Assembly: GCF_021390435.2 (NCBI RefSeq)
Contig: NZ_JAJVCN010000002.1
Span: 1,116,001 to 1,180,000 of the forward strand
Reading direction: 5' to 3'
DNA: 64,000 nucleotides
Source: Kibdelosporangium philippinense
GTDB taxonomy: Bacteria; Actinomycetota; Actinomycetes; Mycobacteriales; Pseudonocardiaceae
Below, one piece after another: positions 40,541 through 49,309 of the stretch (position 1 is the stretch's first letter; each line of letters opens with the position of its first letter). A program made the translations under genes and the position numbers. Below the pieces are notes generated by a model. The model had not been told where the DNA came from and did no database searches. It saw only the letters and a program-made list of their open reading frames with translations.

Positions 40541-41124
40541 GGGATGCTCACCTTTCGTCCATCCACGGTGTAGCCGTCGCGCACCAGCCGCGCGAGCACG
40601 TCGACCAGCAGCCGACGCTCCACCGTCTTGATCCGTTCGTGCAATCCGGCCACATCGTCGCCGGACTCGACCGGCACCGCCTCCTGGGCGAGGATTGGTC
40701 CGGTGTCCACACCGGTATCCACCAGGTGCACGGTGCAGCCAGTGACCTTCACGCCGTACGCGACGGCGTCTTCGACCGCGTGCGCGCCGGGAAACGCGGG
40801 CAGCAACGCGGGATGCGTGTTGATGACACGTCCAGCGAACTGGGTCAGGAACGCCGACCCCAGGATCTTCATGAAGCCGGCCGACACGACCAAGTCGGGC
40901 TCGTAGGCCGCGACGGTCTTGGCGAGCGCCTGGTCCCAGGTGGACCGGTCGGCGTGGTCACGCACGCGTTCAACGAACGTCGGCACTCCGGCGCGTTCGG
41001 CGCGCGCGAGCCCTTCGATATCGGTGCGATCGGCACCGACCGCGACGACCTCGATGGGGTACGTCTCGTCGCGGGTCTCGTCCAGCAGCGCCTGCAGCAG
41101 GGTGCCCGATCCGGAGACGAGCAC
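40537..41124 (-). CDS. purN: Phosphoribosylglycinamide formyltransferase 1
   Basis: A 195-residue (minimum) GAR transformylase that uses 10-formyl-tetrahydrofolate. It has the N-terminal SGSGTLLQALLD phosphate loop, the catalytic Asn and His in VINTHPALLPAFPGAHAV and the catalytic Asp in LVDTGVDTGPIL. The GTG at 41124 leaves the first beta strand short. An in-frame CTG at 41169 preceded by AGGAG would add MSAHPTSLPTPAKVV and complete it, so the true start may be there. The 3' end overlaps purH by 4 bp. Confidence 0.93.
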   Translation of the reverse strand: MLVSGSGTLLQALLDETRDETYPIEVVAVGADRTDIEGLARAERAGVPTFVERVRDHADRSTWDQALAKTVAAYEPDLVVSAGFMKILGSAFLTQFAGRVINTHPALLPAFPGAHAVEDAVAYGVKVTGCTVHLVDTGVDTGPILAQEAVPVESGDDVAGLHERIKTVERRLLVDVLARLVRDGYTVDGRKVSIP

Positions 41125-41210
41125 GACGACCTTGGCGGGGGTGGGCAGAGATGTCGGGTGAGCGCTCAGCGTGATCTCCTGGCCTGGTCGGATACGGCCA
41201 GCCTATGTGC

Positions 41211-42716
41211 TCACTTGTCGATCTCGTCCGGCAGGTCCGGCTCGGTGGAAGCGTCGGGCGCGGTGCCGGTTTTGTCCTGGCGGCTTGCGGGCTCGGCTTC
41301 CAGCACAGTGTCAGTTTTGTCGCGCAGGCCGCCAGCCGCGGTATCAGTCTTGTCTTCCGGCCCGGCGCCGGACTTGTCTCGCAGGCCTCCGGACTCTGCC
41401 GTGCCTTCCGGCTCGGGGTGGTCTTCTGAGTCTTCCGGGTCTTCGGGCTCGTCGTCGGCTTCGGCGGCCGGTTCCTCCGGGTCGCCGGGCTCTTCGGAGT
41501 CATCTTCTTCAGCGTCATCGTCTTCGGCATCCGAGGCTGCCTCGGCCTCGATGGCGTCGTCGAGCAACCCGCGCGACGGCTCCAGCACCAGGCGTGGCCC
41601 GGCCCACCAGGCCACGGTCGCCGCTGGCAGGGCGATCCACAACAACATCGCCAAGCCAAGACTCCACGGATGCATGCTCAGCGGATCGAAAATCCCCTCC
41701 GCGAGCCGCCCACCTGCGCCAATGGCAAGAAGCAGGCAACCACCGGCCACGACGACAGCAGCCGCTCCCACAGCACGCAGCCGCGCGATCGGATCTTCGC
41801 TGACGTCACGCAAAAACCAGCCGACGAAAGCGCCGACCCCAAGCGGGAGCAGGAAAAACAACGGCCACCAAGGCGCGCCCGACTCCGGCACGGCGGCAAG
41901 CACTGGCACGCCAGGCAACGGACCACCTGCGAAATGCAGCGGAGTCGCGGTGAGCTGGCCGATCGTCACGCCAGGCCCTGCCGCGAAGGACATCCCGCCG
42001 ACGATGGCGTTCGGCAGGTACGCGACCGACAGCAAGAGCATCCCGACGCTGTCGCCGATCCCCGGCGCGAACAAATCGGCGGCCGTGGTGAAGGACATGC
42101 CAAGCCCCAGCAGGAAAACCCCGGTGCCGACACCGATCATCGCGCCGAGACCGATCAGCCCGGCCCACAAGCCGTGTACCGCGAGTTCGTCGATCCGGTC
42201 GAACAGATCATCCAGATACCCTTGCCTGGCAAGGCTGATCACCGCAGACAACGCGGCAATCCCAGCTGGCACAAGCAATCCGGCCGCGATCGACGACAGC
42301 GACGTGACCTCGGTGAGCACAACGCCCGCGATGGCGTGCGTTGTCGTGACGGTCGCGATGATCGGCAAGGTGTCACGCGCGTACTCGATCCCCAGGCGAT
42401 CGGCGGCGTTCGTGACCGCACGGCCGATCAGCATCATGATCAACAGCGTCGGCAGGAGCGGCAAGGCGCCCAGGTCATGCCCATCGAGCGTCAACGGCAC
42501 CTGATACGCGGCCAGCCAGCCCGGCATCGCCGCGGACAACACGGCCAGCGTGGAGACGTCGGCTTTTGTCGCGACCGAGATCACCAGCGCGAGCGTGACG
42601 ACCACACCCACGTAACCCACGAACAGCGGGCCGATTCCGGCGACGAACAGCACCCGCGCCCGGCTGCGGACAGGCTCGTCCACGTCGTCGTCGACATCGG
42701 GCGGGTACAGCGACAT
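41211..42716 (-). CDS. PerM-like polytopic membrane protein (DUF6350)
   Basis: A 501-residue protein. The first about 385 residues hold many hydrophobic helices (for example VLFVAGIGPLFVGYVGVVVT and LPLLPTLLIMMLIGRAV), and the last about 110 form a strongly acidic tail (DAEDDDAEEDDSEEPGDPEE) with GLRDK repeats. The position just upstream of purN matches M. tuberculosis Rv0955 (PerM), a membrane protein linked to cell division and magnesium-limited growth. The family assignment rests on context plus topology. Confidence 0.8.
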   Translation of the reverse strand: MSLYPPDVDDDVDEPVRSRARVLFVAGIGPLFVGYVGVVVTLALVISVATKADVSTLAVLSAAMPGWLAAYQVPLTLDGHDLGALPLLPTLLIMMLIGRAVTNAADRLGIEYARDTLPIIATVTTTHAIAGVVLTEVTSLSSIAAGLLVPAGIAALSAVISLARQGYLDDLFDRIDELAVHGLWAGLIGLGAMIGVGTGVFLLGLGMSFTTAADLFAPGIGDSVGMLLLSVAYLPNAIVGGMSFAAGPGVTIGQLTATPLHFAGGPLPGVPVLAAVPESGAPWWPLFFLLPLGVGAFVGWFLRDVSEDPIARLRAVGAAAVVVAGGCLLLAIGAGGRLAEGIFDPLSMHPWSLGLAMLLWIALPAATVAWWAGPRLVLEPSRGLLDDAIEAEAASDAEDDDAEEDDSEEPGDPEEPAAEADDEPEDPEDSEDHPEPEGTAESGGLRDKSGAGPEDKTDTAAGGLRDKTDTVLEAEPASRQDKTGTAPDASTEPDLPDEIDK

Positions 42717-42823
42717 GCACGCACCCTGACAGCCGTCGCGGGCCAGCCGCCGGACAACGCGCCGCTCGTCAGCCGATCAAGTGAACCCCTGTCGGCGCTG
42801 CTCACAGAGTGTCTACATAAGAC

Positions 42824-42858
42824 GACGGGCGGGCCGTGAAGATCACGGCCCGCCCGTC
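42824..42858. terminator. Strong GC hairpin
   Basis: A perfect 16-bp stem (GACGGGCGGGCCGTGA with its complement) and a 3-base loop. It lies directly downstream of the leftward DUF5336 gene and separates it from the perM-purN-purH operon. Confidence 0.8.
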
Positions 42859-42869
42859 GGCAAAGATCG

Positions 42870-43595
42870 TTACTGCGGCGGCTGCTGCGGGTAGCCACCC
42901 GGCGGGGTGCCGGGAGCACCGAACTGGCCCTGCTGCGGCGCGAATTGCGTCTGCTGGCCAGGCCCGCCGAACTGTCCGGGCTGCGGGTGCTGCACGGTCG
43001 GCGCGGCACCGGGCGGCGGAACCGCCTGGAACTGGCCACTTGGCGGGTATCCGCCGTGCGGCTGCTGTTGCTGCTGCGGGTAGCCACCGGTGTTCGGGGC
43101 GCCGTACGGGTTCGGCGCTGGCGGCTTGATGATGCCCTCTTCGAACAGGAACGCGGCAACCGCGGCACCGGCCTGCAGGATGCTGAAGATCAGCACCATG
43201 ATTCCGCCAGCGGCAAGGCTCCCACCGAAGGAGAACACCACGAACAGGAAGGCGAGCATGGCGCCGACGGTCAGCGCCATCGGCAGTACACCTGCCTTCT
43301 TGTCCTTGTCACCAGGCAGGATCACCGGCAGCGCGGCGAGACCGCCAGCGGCCAGCAGCGCCGGGACCCACGCGAGGCCGCCCTCGTAGAAACTGGCGCC
43401 GGAACTGATCGGCGCGAAGCCGAGGAACAGGTTCAGCACGCCGAGACCGCCCGCACCGAGCGCGAGCATCTGCGGGAGGCTCAGTTTCATTCCGCCGCCC
43501 TGACCGGGCGGTGGACCGTAACCAGGTGGGCCGGGCGGGGGCTGGTGCGGGCCTTGACCCGGGTAACCGCCCGGCGCTCCGCTCGGGTAGGTCAT
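42870..43595 (-). CDS. Proline/glutamine-rich four-helix membrane protein (DUF5336)
   Basis: A 241-residue protein: a Gly/Pro-rich N-terminus, four hydrophobic helices (about 38-150) and a long Q/P/G-rich tail (GYPQQQQQPHGGYPPSGQFQ). This is the DUF5336 family, represented by M. tuberculosis Rv0954, which occupies the same place between sucCD and perM. Function unknown; a role at the cell pole or division site has been suggested for relatives. Confidence 0.82.
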   Translation of the reverse strand: MTYPSGAPGGYPGQGPHQPPPGPPGYGPPPGQGGGMKLSLPQMLALGAGGLGVLNLFLGFAPISSGASFYEGGLAWVPALLAAGGLAALPVILPGDKDKKAGVLPMALTVGAMLAFLFVVFSFGGSLAAGGIMVLIFSILQAGAAVAAFLFEEGIIKPPAPNPYGAPNTGGYPQQQQQPHGGYPPSGQFQAVPPPGAAPTVQHPQPGQFGGPGQQTQFAPQQGQFGAPGTPPGGYPQQPPQ

Positions 43596-43703
43596 CGCGT
43601 GGTTCTCCTCAGCTGCTGCTCACCGCGATAGTTCGGATGAATTTTTCCACCTTTGACGCAGTCCGGCACAACGCGGTTCCCGATTGTTCCGGTTACTGCA
43701 TAG

Positions 43704-43740
43704 GGCAGGGCCGGACGCTACACCAGCGCCCGGCCCTGTC
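43704..43740. terminator. Hairpin after the sucCD operon
   Basis: An imperfect 16-bp stem (GGCAGGGCCGGACGCT against AGCGCCCGGCCCTGTC, two G-T-type mismatches) with a 5-base loop, 35 bp downstream of the leftward sucD stop. Confidence 0.65.
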
Positions 43741-43774
43741 AGTGAATCACTCTTCGTGTCGGTGTGCTGTCAAG

Positions 43775-44659
43775 TCAGCCTTCGACGATGGCCCGTGCCA
43801 GCGCGGCGGTCTCGCTTGGCGTCTTGCCGACCTTCACACCAGCGGCCTCAAGGGCTTCCTTCTTCGCCTGCGCGGTACCGGCCGAACCGGACACGATCGC
43901 ACCGGCGTGCCCCATGGTCTTGCCTTCGGGCGCGGTGAAGCCCGCGACGTAGCCGACGACCGGCTTGGTCACGTTCTCCTTGATGTACGCCGCTGCACGC
44001 TCTTCGGCGTCGCCACCGATCTCACCGATCATCACGATCAGCTCGGTCTCGGGGTCCTCCTGGAAGGCCGCGAGTGCGTCGATGTGCGTGGTGCCGATGA
44101 CCGGGTCGCCGCCGATACCGACCGCGGACGAGAAGCCGATGTCGCGCAGTTCGTACATCAGCTGGTAGGTCAGCGTGCCGGACTTGGAGACCAGGCCGAT
44201 CTTGCCGGGGCCGGTGATGTCCGCGGGGATGATGCCCGCGTTGGACTTGCCAGGCGAGATCACACCGGGGCAGTTCGGGCCGATGATCCGGGTCTTGTTG
44301 CCCTTCGCGACCGCGTGCGCCCAGAAGTAGGCGGAGTCGTGCACCGGAATTCCTTCGGTGATCACGACAGCGAGGCCGATCTCGGCGTCGATCGCCTCGA
44401 TCACGGCGTCCTTGGCGAACTTCGGCGGAACGAAGATCACCGAGGTGTCCGCGCCGGTCTTTTCCATCGCCTCGGCAACCGAACCGAACACCGGTACGAG
44501 CGTGCCGTCGATGTCAGCCTCGGTGCCAGCCTTGCGCGGGTTCACGCCGCCGACGATGTTCGTGCCCGACTTGAGCATCCGCTTGGTGTGCTTGGTGCCC
44601 TCGGAGCCGGTCATGCCCTGGACGATGACCTTGGAGTTCTCGTTGAGGAAGATGGCCAT
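43775..44659 (-). CDS. sucD: Succinyl-CoA synthetase alpha subunit
   Basis: A 294-residue subunit starting MAIFLNENSKVIVQGMTGSE. It binds CoA in the N-terminal Rossmann domain (VGGVNPRKAG, IIGPNCPGVISPG) and carries the phosphorylated active-site His in GKTMGHAGAIVSG. It starts 5 bp after the sucC stop, so the two subunits are made in step. The enzyme makes ATP or GTP from succinyl-CoA in the TCA cycle. Confidence 0.96.
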   Translation of the reverse strand: MAIFLNENSKVIVQGMTGSEGTKHTKRMLKSGTNIVGGVNPRKAGTEADIDGTLVPVFGSVAEAMEKTGADTSVIFVPPKFAKDAVIEAIDAEIGLAVVITEGIPVHDSAYFWAHAVAKGNKTRIIGPNCPGVISPGKSNAGIIPADITGPGKIGLVSKSGTLTYQLMYELRDIGFSSAVGIGGDPVIGTTHIDALAAFQEDPETELIVMIGEIGGDAEERAAAYIKENVTKPVVGYVAGFTAPEGKTMGHAGAIVSGSAGTAQAKKEALEAAGVKVGKTPSETAALARAIVEG

Positions 44660-44664
44660 CTCGT

Positions 44665-45843
44665 TCACGCCCCCGCATGTGCAAGTGCGGCAGCCTTGTC
44701 GGCCGCGTTGTCCATTGTGTCCACCTGCTCGAGGCCGGGCAGCGCGGCGTCGGTGAGGATGCGGCGACCCTCCTCGGCGTTGTTGCCGTCCAGCCGGACG
44801 ACGATCGGGCGGCTGACCGCCTCGCCGCGCGACTCGAGCAGCGCGAAGGCCTGCACGATGCCGTTGGCGACCGCGTCGCACGCGGTGATGCCGCCGAAGA
44901 CGTTCACGAAGACACTGCGCACGTCCGGGTCGGACAGGATGATCTCCAGCCCGTTGGCCATCACCTCGGCCGACGCGCCACCACCGATGTCGAGGAAGTT
45001 GGCAGGCTTGACCCCGCCGTGCTTCTCGCCCGCGTAAGCGACGACGTCCAAAGTGGACATAACAAGGCCCGCGCCGTTGCCGATGATGCCGACCTGGCCG
45101 TCGAGCTTGACGTAGTTGAGGTCCTTGGCCTTGGCCGCGGCCTCGAGCGGGTCCTCCGCGGCGATGTCGACGAGGTCGGCGTGGCCCGGGTGCCGGAACG
45201 ACGCGTTGTCGTCCAGCGTGACCTTGCCGTCCAACGCGATGATCTTGTCCTGCGGGTCACGGACCAGCGGGTTCACCTCGACCAGCGTCGCGTCCTCGGC
45301 GACGAAGGTCTCCCACAGCTTGACGATGACCTCGGCGGCCTGGCCCGCGATCGCCTCGGGGAACTTCGCCTGCGCCACGATCTCGTTGGCCTTGGCGAGG
45401 TCCACGCCCTCGATCGGGTCGATCAGGACCTTGGCCAGCGCCTCCGGCTTGGTGGCCGCGACCTCTTCGATGTCCATTCCGCCCTCGACGGAGGCCATCG
45501 CGAGGAACTTGCGGTTGGCGCGGTCGAGCAGGAACGAGAAGTAGTACTCCTCGGCGATGTCGGACGCCGGGGTCACCAACACCCGGCGGACCACGTGGCC
45601 CTTGATGTCCAGTCCGAGGATGGCCTCGGCCTTCGCCTTGGTGTCCTCGGGGTCGTCGGCGAGCTTGACGCCGCCCGCCTTGCCCCGGCCACCGGTCTTC
45701 ACCTGCGCCTTGACGACGACGCGCTGGCCGAGCTCGGCCGCGATCGCCTTGGCGTCTTCGGGGTTGTCAGCCACGGAGCCCGGCAGCACCGGCACTCCGT
45801 GGGCGGCGAAGACGTCCTTCGCCTGGTACTCGTACAGGTCCAC
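44665..45843 (-). CDS. sucC: Succinyl-CoA synthetase beta subunit
   Basis: A 392-residue subunit beginning MDLYEYQAKDVFAAHGVPVL, with the ATP-grasp domain (VVVKAQVKTGGRGKAGGVKL) and the C-terminal ligase domain (GNGAGLVMSTLDVV, FLDIGGGASAEVMANGLEII). The GTG start at 45843 was preferred over an ATG six codons upstream because AGGAG precedes it and homologues start there. Confidence 0.96.
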   Translation of the reverse strand: MDLYEYQAKDVFAAHGVPVLPGSVADNPEDAKAIAAELGQRVVVKAQVKTGGRGKAGGVKLADDPEDTKAKAEAILGLDIKGHVVRRVLVTPASDIAEEYYFSFLLDRANRKFLAMASVEGGMDIEEVAATKPEALAKVLIDPIEGVDLAKANEIVAQAKFPEAIAGQAAEVIVKLWETFVAEDATLVEVNPLVRDPQDKIIALDGKVTLDDNASFRHPGHADLVDIAAEDPLEAAAKAKDLNYVKLDGQVGIIGNGAGLVMSTLDVVAYAGEKHGGVKPANFLDIGGGASAEVMANGLEIILSDPDVRSVFVNVFGGITACDAVANGIVQAFALLESRGEAVSRPIVVRLDGNNAEEGRRILTDAALPGLEQVDTMDNAADKAAALAHAGA

Positions 45844-45978
45844 TGAGAGCTCCTGCTCCACCGTTGCCCGCGGTGGGGGTGGGCGACCCCCGCAGGGGGT
45901 CGGTATGTAACTGCGCTGGGACCTGTCGACCCTAGCGACCAGCTTCTTCGGCCGGGCCTTGGGTACTGGTGAGGTCGG

Positions 45979-46329
45979 TCACCGCTCGTGATCGGGCGCG
46001 AGCGCGCTTGCCCAGCTCACAACGCCCTCTGCGTTGCCTGGCCGGAAAATCGCGTTGACTCCGGCGGCTTTGAGGGCCTGTTCGTCGCCCTCCGCAGTGG
46101 CGAACACCACGGTCCGCGCGGCCAGTTCTGTACCGATCAGGCGATGTTCGTCGCTCCGGACAACCAGTCCGACCGCGCGGACGTCCTCCTGTTCGGCCGC
46201 GCTCGCGATCTCGTCGGCCGACCCGGCTTTGGCGTAGACGACCTCGACACCGCTGTCGCGCAGCGCGCGTGCCAACGTCTGGGTCTCGATGTCGTCGGGT
46301 TCGAGTTCGACGAGCAGAAGTCTGATCAT
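45979..46329 (-). CDS. Cobalamin-binding-like (B12-binding fold) small protein
   Basis: A 116-residue flavodoxin-like fold similar to the C-terminal domain of methylmalonyl-CoA mutase: MIRLLLVELEPDDIETQTLA, RDSGVEVVYAKAGSADEIAS and a GVNAIFRPGN loop. The DxHxxG motif that ligates cobalamin is absent (ELEPDD stands in its place), so B12 binding is unlikely. The start overlaps the stop of the upstream membrane-protein gene by 4 bp. A regulatory or structural role is all that can be said. Confidence 0.7.
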   Translation of the reverse strand: MIRLLLVELEPDDIETQTLARALRDSGVEVVYAKAGSADEIASAAEQEDVRAVGLVVRSDEHRLIGTELAARTVVFATAEGDEQALKAAGVNAIFRPGNAEGVVSWASALAPDHER

Positions 46330-48131
46330 CGCCGTTTCGAAGGCTCTGGCCGTACCGCCAAAGCCACGAAGGCACTGATTACAAGGGCCGCGATCGTCGC
46401 TAGCGCCAACCATGTCCCCGCGGCGGCCGTCGCGCCCTCGGCGCGCGCACCCGTCATCGGAACCTCCAACGCATGAACCGCGACCAGCCCAGCCGCGCCG
46501 AACAACAGCGCCGCTCCGCGCGCCGGACGACTGCGTGACGCGACGATGGCAGCGATGAGGACCGCCAACAGGGCGATGATCAAACCCCAGGACGCGACAC
46601 GGAAGTTCGACCAGATCCCCGGCGCCGCATAGTGATCAGCGCGCATCGCGGGCAATCCGAACGCACCGACCGCGAACAACATCGCGGCCGCGATGGGCGC
46701 CATCAAAACGATGTTCGACGAGCGTTCGGTCAGATCGACGTCGTCCCGTTCGATCGCACCGGCAGCGCCAGCGGTAATCGCGGCGGCGACGGCGAACATG
46801 ACCGCGACCAACGTCCACCATGTCGCGGCACCCGCACGGATCGCACCGCTTGTGGACGTGGCCGTGACAACCGCGTCCAACGCCAGGAAACCCGCGAGCG
46901 GGATGCCGACCCACGCGACACTCAGCATCGGCCGGAAGATCCGGGAGATCGGCTTGATGAGAAGCAGCACACCGAGCACGATCACCAGGATCCCGGCGGG
47001 CAACAGCAGCCGGTTCGCGAACGAATCAGGGCGCGCGCCGGAAAGGATGATCAGCTCATCGGTCTGGTTGATCGGAACGTCGGTCGGAATCTCGACGACG
47101 AACAGAGAGGTCGCCTGCCCGAGGATCGCGGCGATTCCAGCTATCACTGCCAGAACACCGGCGATCACGTGCGCCCGGCTCTCTTGGAGCGGTTGGCTCT
47201 CCTTGCGTTTCAGAGCAAGCCCGCTTGGCCACACAGCCACGACGATCAAGCCGAGGGCGCCGACAGTGGCCATATAGGAGCGCCAGTCGGCCTCAAGCCA
47301 GTCCACTGTGAGCGCGGCGATCTGTCCAGGAAGGACGACAGCAAGGATCGCGACCGCGACACCAATAAGGACACCGCGACCCATCTTCGGCGTCCGCGCG
47401 GTACCGGCGAACACACAGCCGAGCAAGGCCGCGAGCGCGATCAGCAGCCCGCCGACCATCACAAGCCCCGGCCCGTTCGTCAGATCGAGGTCGAGAAGGA
47501 AGGCGTTGCCCGACTGGTACGGCGGCATCAACAACCCGACGGTCGCGAGCCCACCGAACACCAGAGCCCACCCAAGCAGCCGCTTCCGCGGCTCGGAGTC
47601 TTCAAATTCCGCGGCGACCGGCGTCCCAGGCTGAGCGCCCGCACGCACGATCACCATGCCGCCCGCCACCAACGTGAGGACATGCCCGGCAATCAACAAC
47701 CACGTGCCCGTCGCAGCCGACAGCGGCACAAGCTCGGTCGGCACAACCAGTTCCGGCCGTGACGCCACCAAAGCATCCGCCGCGAGCTGAAGGTCGACGA
47801 ATGCCCGGCCCGGGGCGAGGAACGCGGCACCAACCAACACGCCAGCCGCGCCCACCGGCCTACGGGCGATCAGAAGGGCGATGGCGACAAGGACCGGCAC
47901 CACAGCGAGAGCAATAAGGAGAGGGCCGCTGGCGTACGCCGCCGGGGGCGCGCCTTGCAGCACGCCGACACCGGGACCTGCCGCCAGCAAAGCCGCGCCT
48001 GCGGCGGCCACCACGACGGCCACCTTCAACAACGCCGGTACCTCAAGCCGTTCCGGCACCAGGTCTCCAGTCTCACCAGCAGTCGGGCCGGTCCCCACCT
48101 GAGTGTCCGAGGATCGGATCCGCGAATTCAT
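46326..48131 (-). CDS. Large polytopic membrane protein, unknown function
   Basis: About 601 residues from the ATG at 48131, with about fourteen hydrophobic segments spread over the whole length. There is a Pro/Glu-rich soluble N-terminus of about 35 residues and a charged end (RPEPSKRR). I recognise no transporter or enzyme motif. It is coupled by a 4-bp overlap to the B12-fold protein and lies between sucCD and the M23 peptidase gene. Confidence 0.75.
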   Translation of the reverse strand: MNSRIRSSDTQVGTGPTAGETGDLVPERLEVPALLKVAVVVAAAGAALLAAGPGVGVLQGAPPAAYASGPLLIALAVVPVLVAIALLIARRPVGAAGVLVGAAFLAPGRAFVDLQLAADALVASRPELVVPTELVPLSAATGTWLLIAGHVLTLVAGGMVIVRAGAQPGTPVAAEFEDSEPRKRLLGWALVFGGLATVGLLMPPYQSGNAFLLDLDLTNGPGLVMVGGLLIALAALLGCVFAGTARTPKMGRGVLIGVAVAILAVVLPGQIAALTVDWLEADWRSYMATVGALGLIVVAVWPSGLALKRKESQPLQESRAHVIAGVLAVIAGIAAILGQATSLFVVEIPTDVPINQTDELIILSGARPDSFANRLLLPAGILVIVLGVLLLIKPISRIFRPMLSVAWVGIPLAGFLALDAVVTATSTSGAIRAGAATWWTLVAVMFAVAAAITAGAAGAIERDDVDLTERSSNIVLMAPIAAAMLFAVGAFGLPAMRADHYAAPGIWSNFRVASWGLIIALLAVLIAAIVASRSRPARGAALLFGAAGLVAVHALEVPMTGARAEGATAAAGTWLALATIAALVISAFVALAVRPEPSKRR

Positions 48132-48213
48132 CACCCCGAACCTAGCAAGGCGATCACACCCCGAATCTCCCGCCACACCTGCACAACCCAACACACCAGG
48201 TCACGCGCAGCCT

Positions 48214-48333
48214 CGCGTGTCCACCGGCTCCGTCATGGTGAGTTGAACCCGCGAGCGGCGCAACGGCGGCAAGAAGCCACAGCGACAGCGAGTCGAGCAG
48301 TTTGACTCACCGTGACGGAACGGTGGACACGCG
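48214..48333. repeat. MITE-like palindromic element, copy 1
   Basis: A 120-bp segment whose ends are inverted repeats: CGCGTGTCCACCG (48214-48226) and CGGTGGACACGCG (48321-48333). Internally it holds GTTGAACCCGCGAGCGGCG and GCGAGTCGAGCAGTTTGACT. A second copy lies 123 bp downstream in opposite orientation. Confidence 0.65.
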
Positions 48334-48456
48334 CCAGGGCGGAGCAAGGCCAGAGACCGTGCGAGTGGAAGCCCCGACCTCGTCGAACCCGCCATACCGA
48401 CAGACCCGAACTCCGGCTGCCTTCCAGGTCCAGCCGGGTTGGCTGGGATGAACTAC

Positions 48457-48572
48457 CGCGTGTCCGCCCCACCGGCACGGCGAGTCAAACTGCTCGACTC
48501 GCCACCAGCCGGGTCACTCGCCGCCGTGCGCCGCTCGCGTTCAACACGCCATGCCGGAGCGGCAGACACGCG
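48457..48572. repeat. MITE-like palindromic element, copy 2 (inverted)
   Basis: The reverse complement of this 116-bp segment aligns along its whole length with copy 1, sharing the blocks GCGAGTCGAGCAGTTTGACT and GCGAGCGGCGCA and the GCGTGTC...GACACGC ends. No transposase is encoded in either copy. Confidence 0.6.
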
Positions 48573-49309
48573 CGGGCACCCGTCACCGACTTCCCGCCTG
48601 TTCGCTGCGCTCACGGCGATACGTCACGTGGTTACCCGGGTGCATGCCGCACATTCCAGGGCATGCCCTTTATCCCCTCGAAGGGTGGGGGAAAGGGCAG
48701 TACCTCATCGTTGGTGTGGTCTGTGTGGGTTGGCGGTGGGAATCTTTCTTCGAGTTCGTGGGTTGACGGTGACAACCTTCTCGGTCATCGGGGCGTCTTA
48801 AGGGCACGAGGCAAGCAGTAGGCCTGGCGACCAGGGGAAATGGTCGGGAGGTCTGCCGGACGGGGTAACGGGCATGCGGGGATGGCCGGCGACGCGGGGT
48901 GAAGTCGCCGGCGGGTTGCATGTGGCGCATGGCGTGTTTTCGGATCGAGTAGCGGCGCCGGTTGTGCGGTGAGCGGTCGGGGGCGACCGGGGAACGTCCA
49001 GAACCGCCCGGTTGGCGTAACGCAGGTCACATCCTGGCGTGTTATATCGCCTTAACTTTGGGTAATAGTTACTGATCAGTGACTTATGGGCTCCCCTCGA
49101 TCGGCAGAAGATCCTTCAGGGAAGTTGCCCTCCGCTGTCTCCCTTGGTTACTGTCCCCCGGTCCGTTGTCACGGTCCGGTCACGGCTCAGGACACGAGTG
49201 GTTCCCCCGAAACCACTCACCCGGGATCCCCCGCCCGGTGTCCACGCCAGAGCTCGTCCCCGCGAGCCGAGGTTGCCGCCCGGATCTCCCCGAGGCAGAA
49301 GGGCAGGCT
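48573..49309. other. Long non-coding leader/intergenic region upstream of the M23 peptidase gene
   Basis: No convincing gene. A hairpin TGCCCTTTATCCCC / GGGGGAAAGGGCA lies at about 48663-48699. Near 49060-49080 GGGTAATAGTTACTGATCAGTGAC could be a promoter or activator site. The 230 bp before the peptidase start contain GAGTGGTT...AACCACTC (49195-49217) and other complementary G/C blocks, so a structured 5' leader is possible. I could not match it to a known riboswitch. Confidence 0.4.

Noticed and set aside
45979..46329. Functional B12-binding protein
   Set aside because: The cobalamin-ligating DxHxxG motif is absent.
49079..49309. c-di-AMP (ydaO) riboswitch upstream of the M23 gene
   Set aside because: Such riboswitches precede cell-wall hydrolase genes in actinobacteria, but the conserved GGGUGAAU and CAGCUAACC segments are not present, so I do not assign one.
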